Source: JADLHS01 sp039806955 (GTDB lineage: Bacteria; Verrucomicrobiota; Verrucomicrobiia; Limisphaerales; JADLHS01). Taken from it: a stretch of 64,000 nt of DNA. A model generated the notes under the pieces. It saw nothing but the letters and a program-made list of their open reading frames with translations. It was not told the origin of the DNA and ran no database searches. The first letter of the stretch is position 1. The number at the start of each line of letters is the position of its first letter. Below are positions 63,268 through 64,000 of the stretch, one piece after another. Location of the stretch: positions 62,001-126,000 of the forward strand of contig JBDHQI010000009.1 of assembly GCA_039806955.1 (NCBI GenBank). Direction: 5' to 3'. Both the position numbers and the translations under genes were made by a program.

Positions 63268-63859
63268 CCTGACATCCTAACCGGCTGGTCACCTGGAGCG
63301 AGTGAAAATTCCACCTCGTCAACACGCACGGACGAATTGACTCAAATTAAAAGACACCCATCCGTCTATCTTCGCCTCGACCGCCTACGTCCGCGACGGT
63401 GCTTCCGTTCTCATTCTCATTTCGTGTGATCCGCACGTTTCGCGATTCAGCCTGCAGCGGTAATGCGCCAGAGATCTGATGTTTGTCACCATCGGCAGTC
63501 GTTCGCACAAATTTTGCGTCAACCGTCAGAAGGCTGCGTAAATTTTCCCGAAGGATGGCGACGTGCAGGGTCATGCGAAGTTGCTGGAACGGTGGTTTCC
63601 AAATCTCGATGCGTTCGGTGATGAAAAAACAGCCTCACAACCTTTTGTTGCATATGCGACAAAAGGTTGCATGAACAAATTCAACGGTTTGTGATTGAAG
63701 TAAGCCACCAAACGCGAACAACCTCAGCAAATAGAGCGCAACGTGATTGCGCAATCCGCGTCTTTCGCAGTCAATCCGCCGCCACTTTGCCTCGCCGCAG
63801 TTGACATGTGGGTAATTTCGCTTGGTCAAGATGGCGTTGACTGTTCTAATTTGTCGCGC
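63268..63859. other. 592-bp intergenic region with a 32-bp palindrome
   Basis: No convincing gene. Short frames on both strands lack a start context and family character. The clearest feature is at 63638-63669: caaccttttgt and acaaaaggttg pair perfectly around tgcatatgcg, whose core gcatatgc is itself palindromic. It lacks a T-run, so it may be a protein-binding site, a folded RNA element or a mobile-element end. The region upstream of it (63300-63600) shows no repeat I can define. Confidence 0.6.
63822..63850 (+). promoter_or_regulatory. Predicted promoter of the ppx/gppA gene
   Basis: A -10-like tctaat (63845-63850, five of six) is spaced by 17 bp from ttggtc (63822-63827, three of six). 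The start codon at 63860 would make a nearly leaderless mRNA. Confidence 0.35.
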
Positions 63860-64000
63860 ATGTCTGGGCTGCGTCAGGCCGCCATTGATGTCGGCACCAA
63901 TTCGGTGAAATTGCTCATTGCTGAAATCTGCGGCAACGAGGTCCGGGCGCTCTGCGAAGCCAGCCACCAAACCCGGCTCGGACAGGGGTTTTACCAAACG
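63860..64000 (+). CDS. Ppx/GppA exopolyphosphatase, N-terminus (cut by window edge)
   Basis: The frame from ATG 63860 reads MSGLRQAAIDVGTNSVKLLI and continues without a stop to the edge (EASHQTRLGQGF). The AIDVGTNSVKLLI stretch is the ribonuclease-H-like actin-type phosphate-binding loop of Ppx/GppA polyphosphate or pppGpp phosphatases. Only 47 residues are visible, so polyphosphate versus guanosine pentaphosphate specificity cannot be decided. It lies 592 bp after the divergent UDG gene. Confidence 0.85.
   Translation, partial: MSGLRQAAIDVGTNSVKLLIAEICGNEVRALCEASHQTRLGQGFYQT

Noticed and set aside
1..64000. rRNA, tRNA, CRISPR arrays, insertion-sequence transposases and integrases
   Set aside because: I saw no cloverleaf, array or transposase motif; the mobile-like region carries no recombinase gene.

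Overview
The window is a GC-rich, gene-dense bacterial chromosome segment. Protein content points to Verrucomicrobiota, most likely the Pedosphaera/Limisphaera side (former subdivision 3). The indications are large secreted proteins rich in GTN/TN-punctuated beta domains, a multihaem cytochrome fused to repeat domains, many divergent glycoside hydrolases without SusC/SusD, and a ParE-type topoisomerase B of the Bacteroidetes/Chlamydiae-Verrucomicrobia kind. This assignment is inference; the window holds no rRNA or tRNA.

Layout. (1) 1-1702 is uvrC, running off the left edge, and 2002-3849 is parE (topoisomerase IV subunit B). (2) 3850-8955 is an accessory region bolted to the 3' end of parE. 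It holds three extra copies of the last codons of parE (3903-3950, 8024-8089, 8561-8628) and one ~300-bp internal parE fragment (7675-7980). Between these lie a 663-residue protein with a caspase-like His/Cys pair, a secreted two-repeat protein, a HicBA toxin-antitoxin pair and, beyond the last tail, a frameshifted AbrB-type antitoxin. The tails diverge more with distance from parE, as expected for serial insertion at one hotspot. (3) 9116-17212 holds an esterase and a minus-strand run reading corA - sensor kinase - sigma-54 response regulator - GT39-like membrane protein - LOG protein - small conserved protein.

(4) 17413-48885 is a carbohydrate-degradation region. A minus-strand run (29826 down to 17413) encodes an MFS transporter, an octahaem cytochrome with C-terminal repeats, a WbsX/GH99-like protein, a Tat-exported GH10 xylanase, a GH5-like enzyme, a sialidase-like protein and an unknown secreted protein. 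Next come an NlpC/P60 lipoprotein, a GH-like secreted protein, a GH106-like rhamnosidase, an acetyl-xylan-esterase-like hydrolase, a DUF5060/GH5 enzyme, a DUF4434 lipoprotein and two further large GH-like proteins. Together they look like a loose polysaccharide-utilisation region for hemicellulose or rhamnose-containing plant or algal polymers.

(5) 49061-64000 is mostly housekeeping. It contains a membrane/beta-propeller-like gene split by a G6 run, alanine dehydrogenase coupled to a YihY/BrkB protein, a glycine-zipper protein, an lpoB - COG3014-like - ycfL lipoprotein set, a TPR protein, pyrH, mutM, an RRM RNA-binding protein, an M20 peptidase, a small protein behind a textbook sigma-54 promoter, a GNAT acetyltransferase, a family-4-like uracil-DNA glycosylase and the start of a Ppx/GppA phosphatase cut by the right edge.

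Most promising for novelty are the parE-tail hotspot with its cargo, and the sigma-54-controlled 91-residue protein at 61430-61705.
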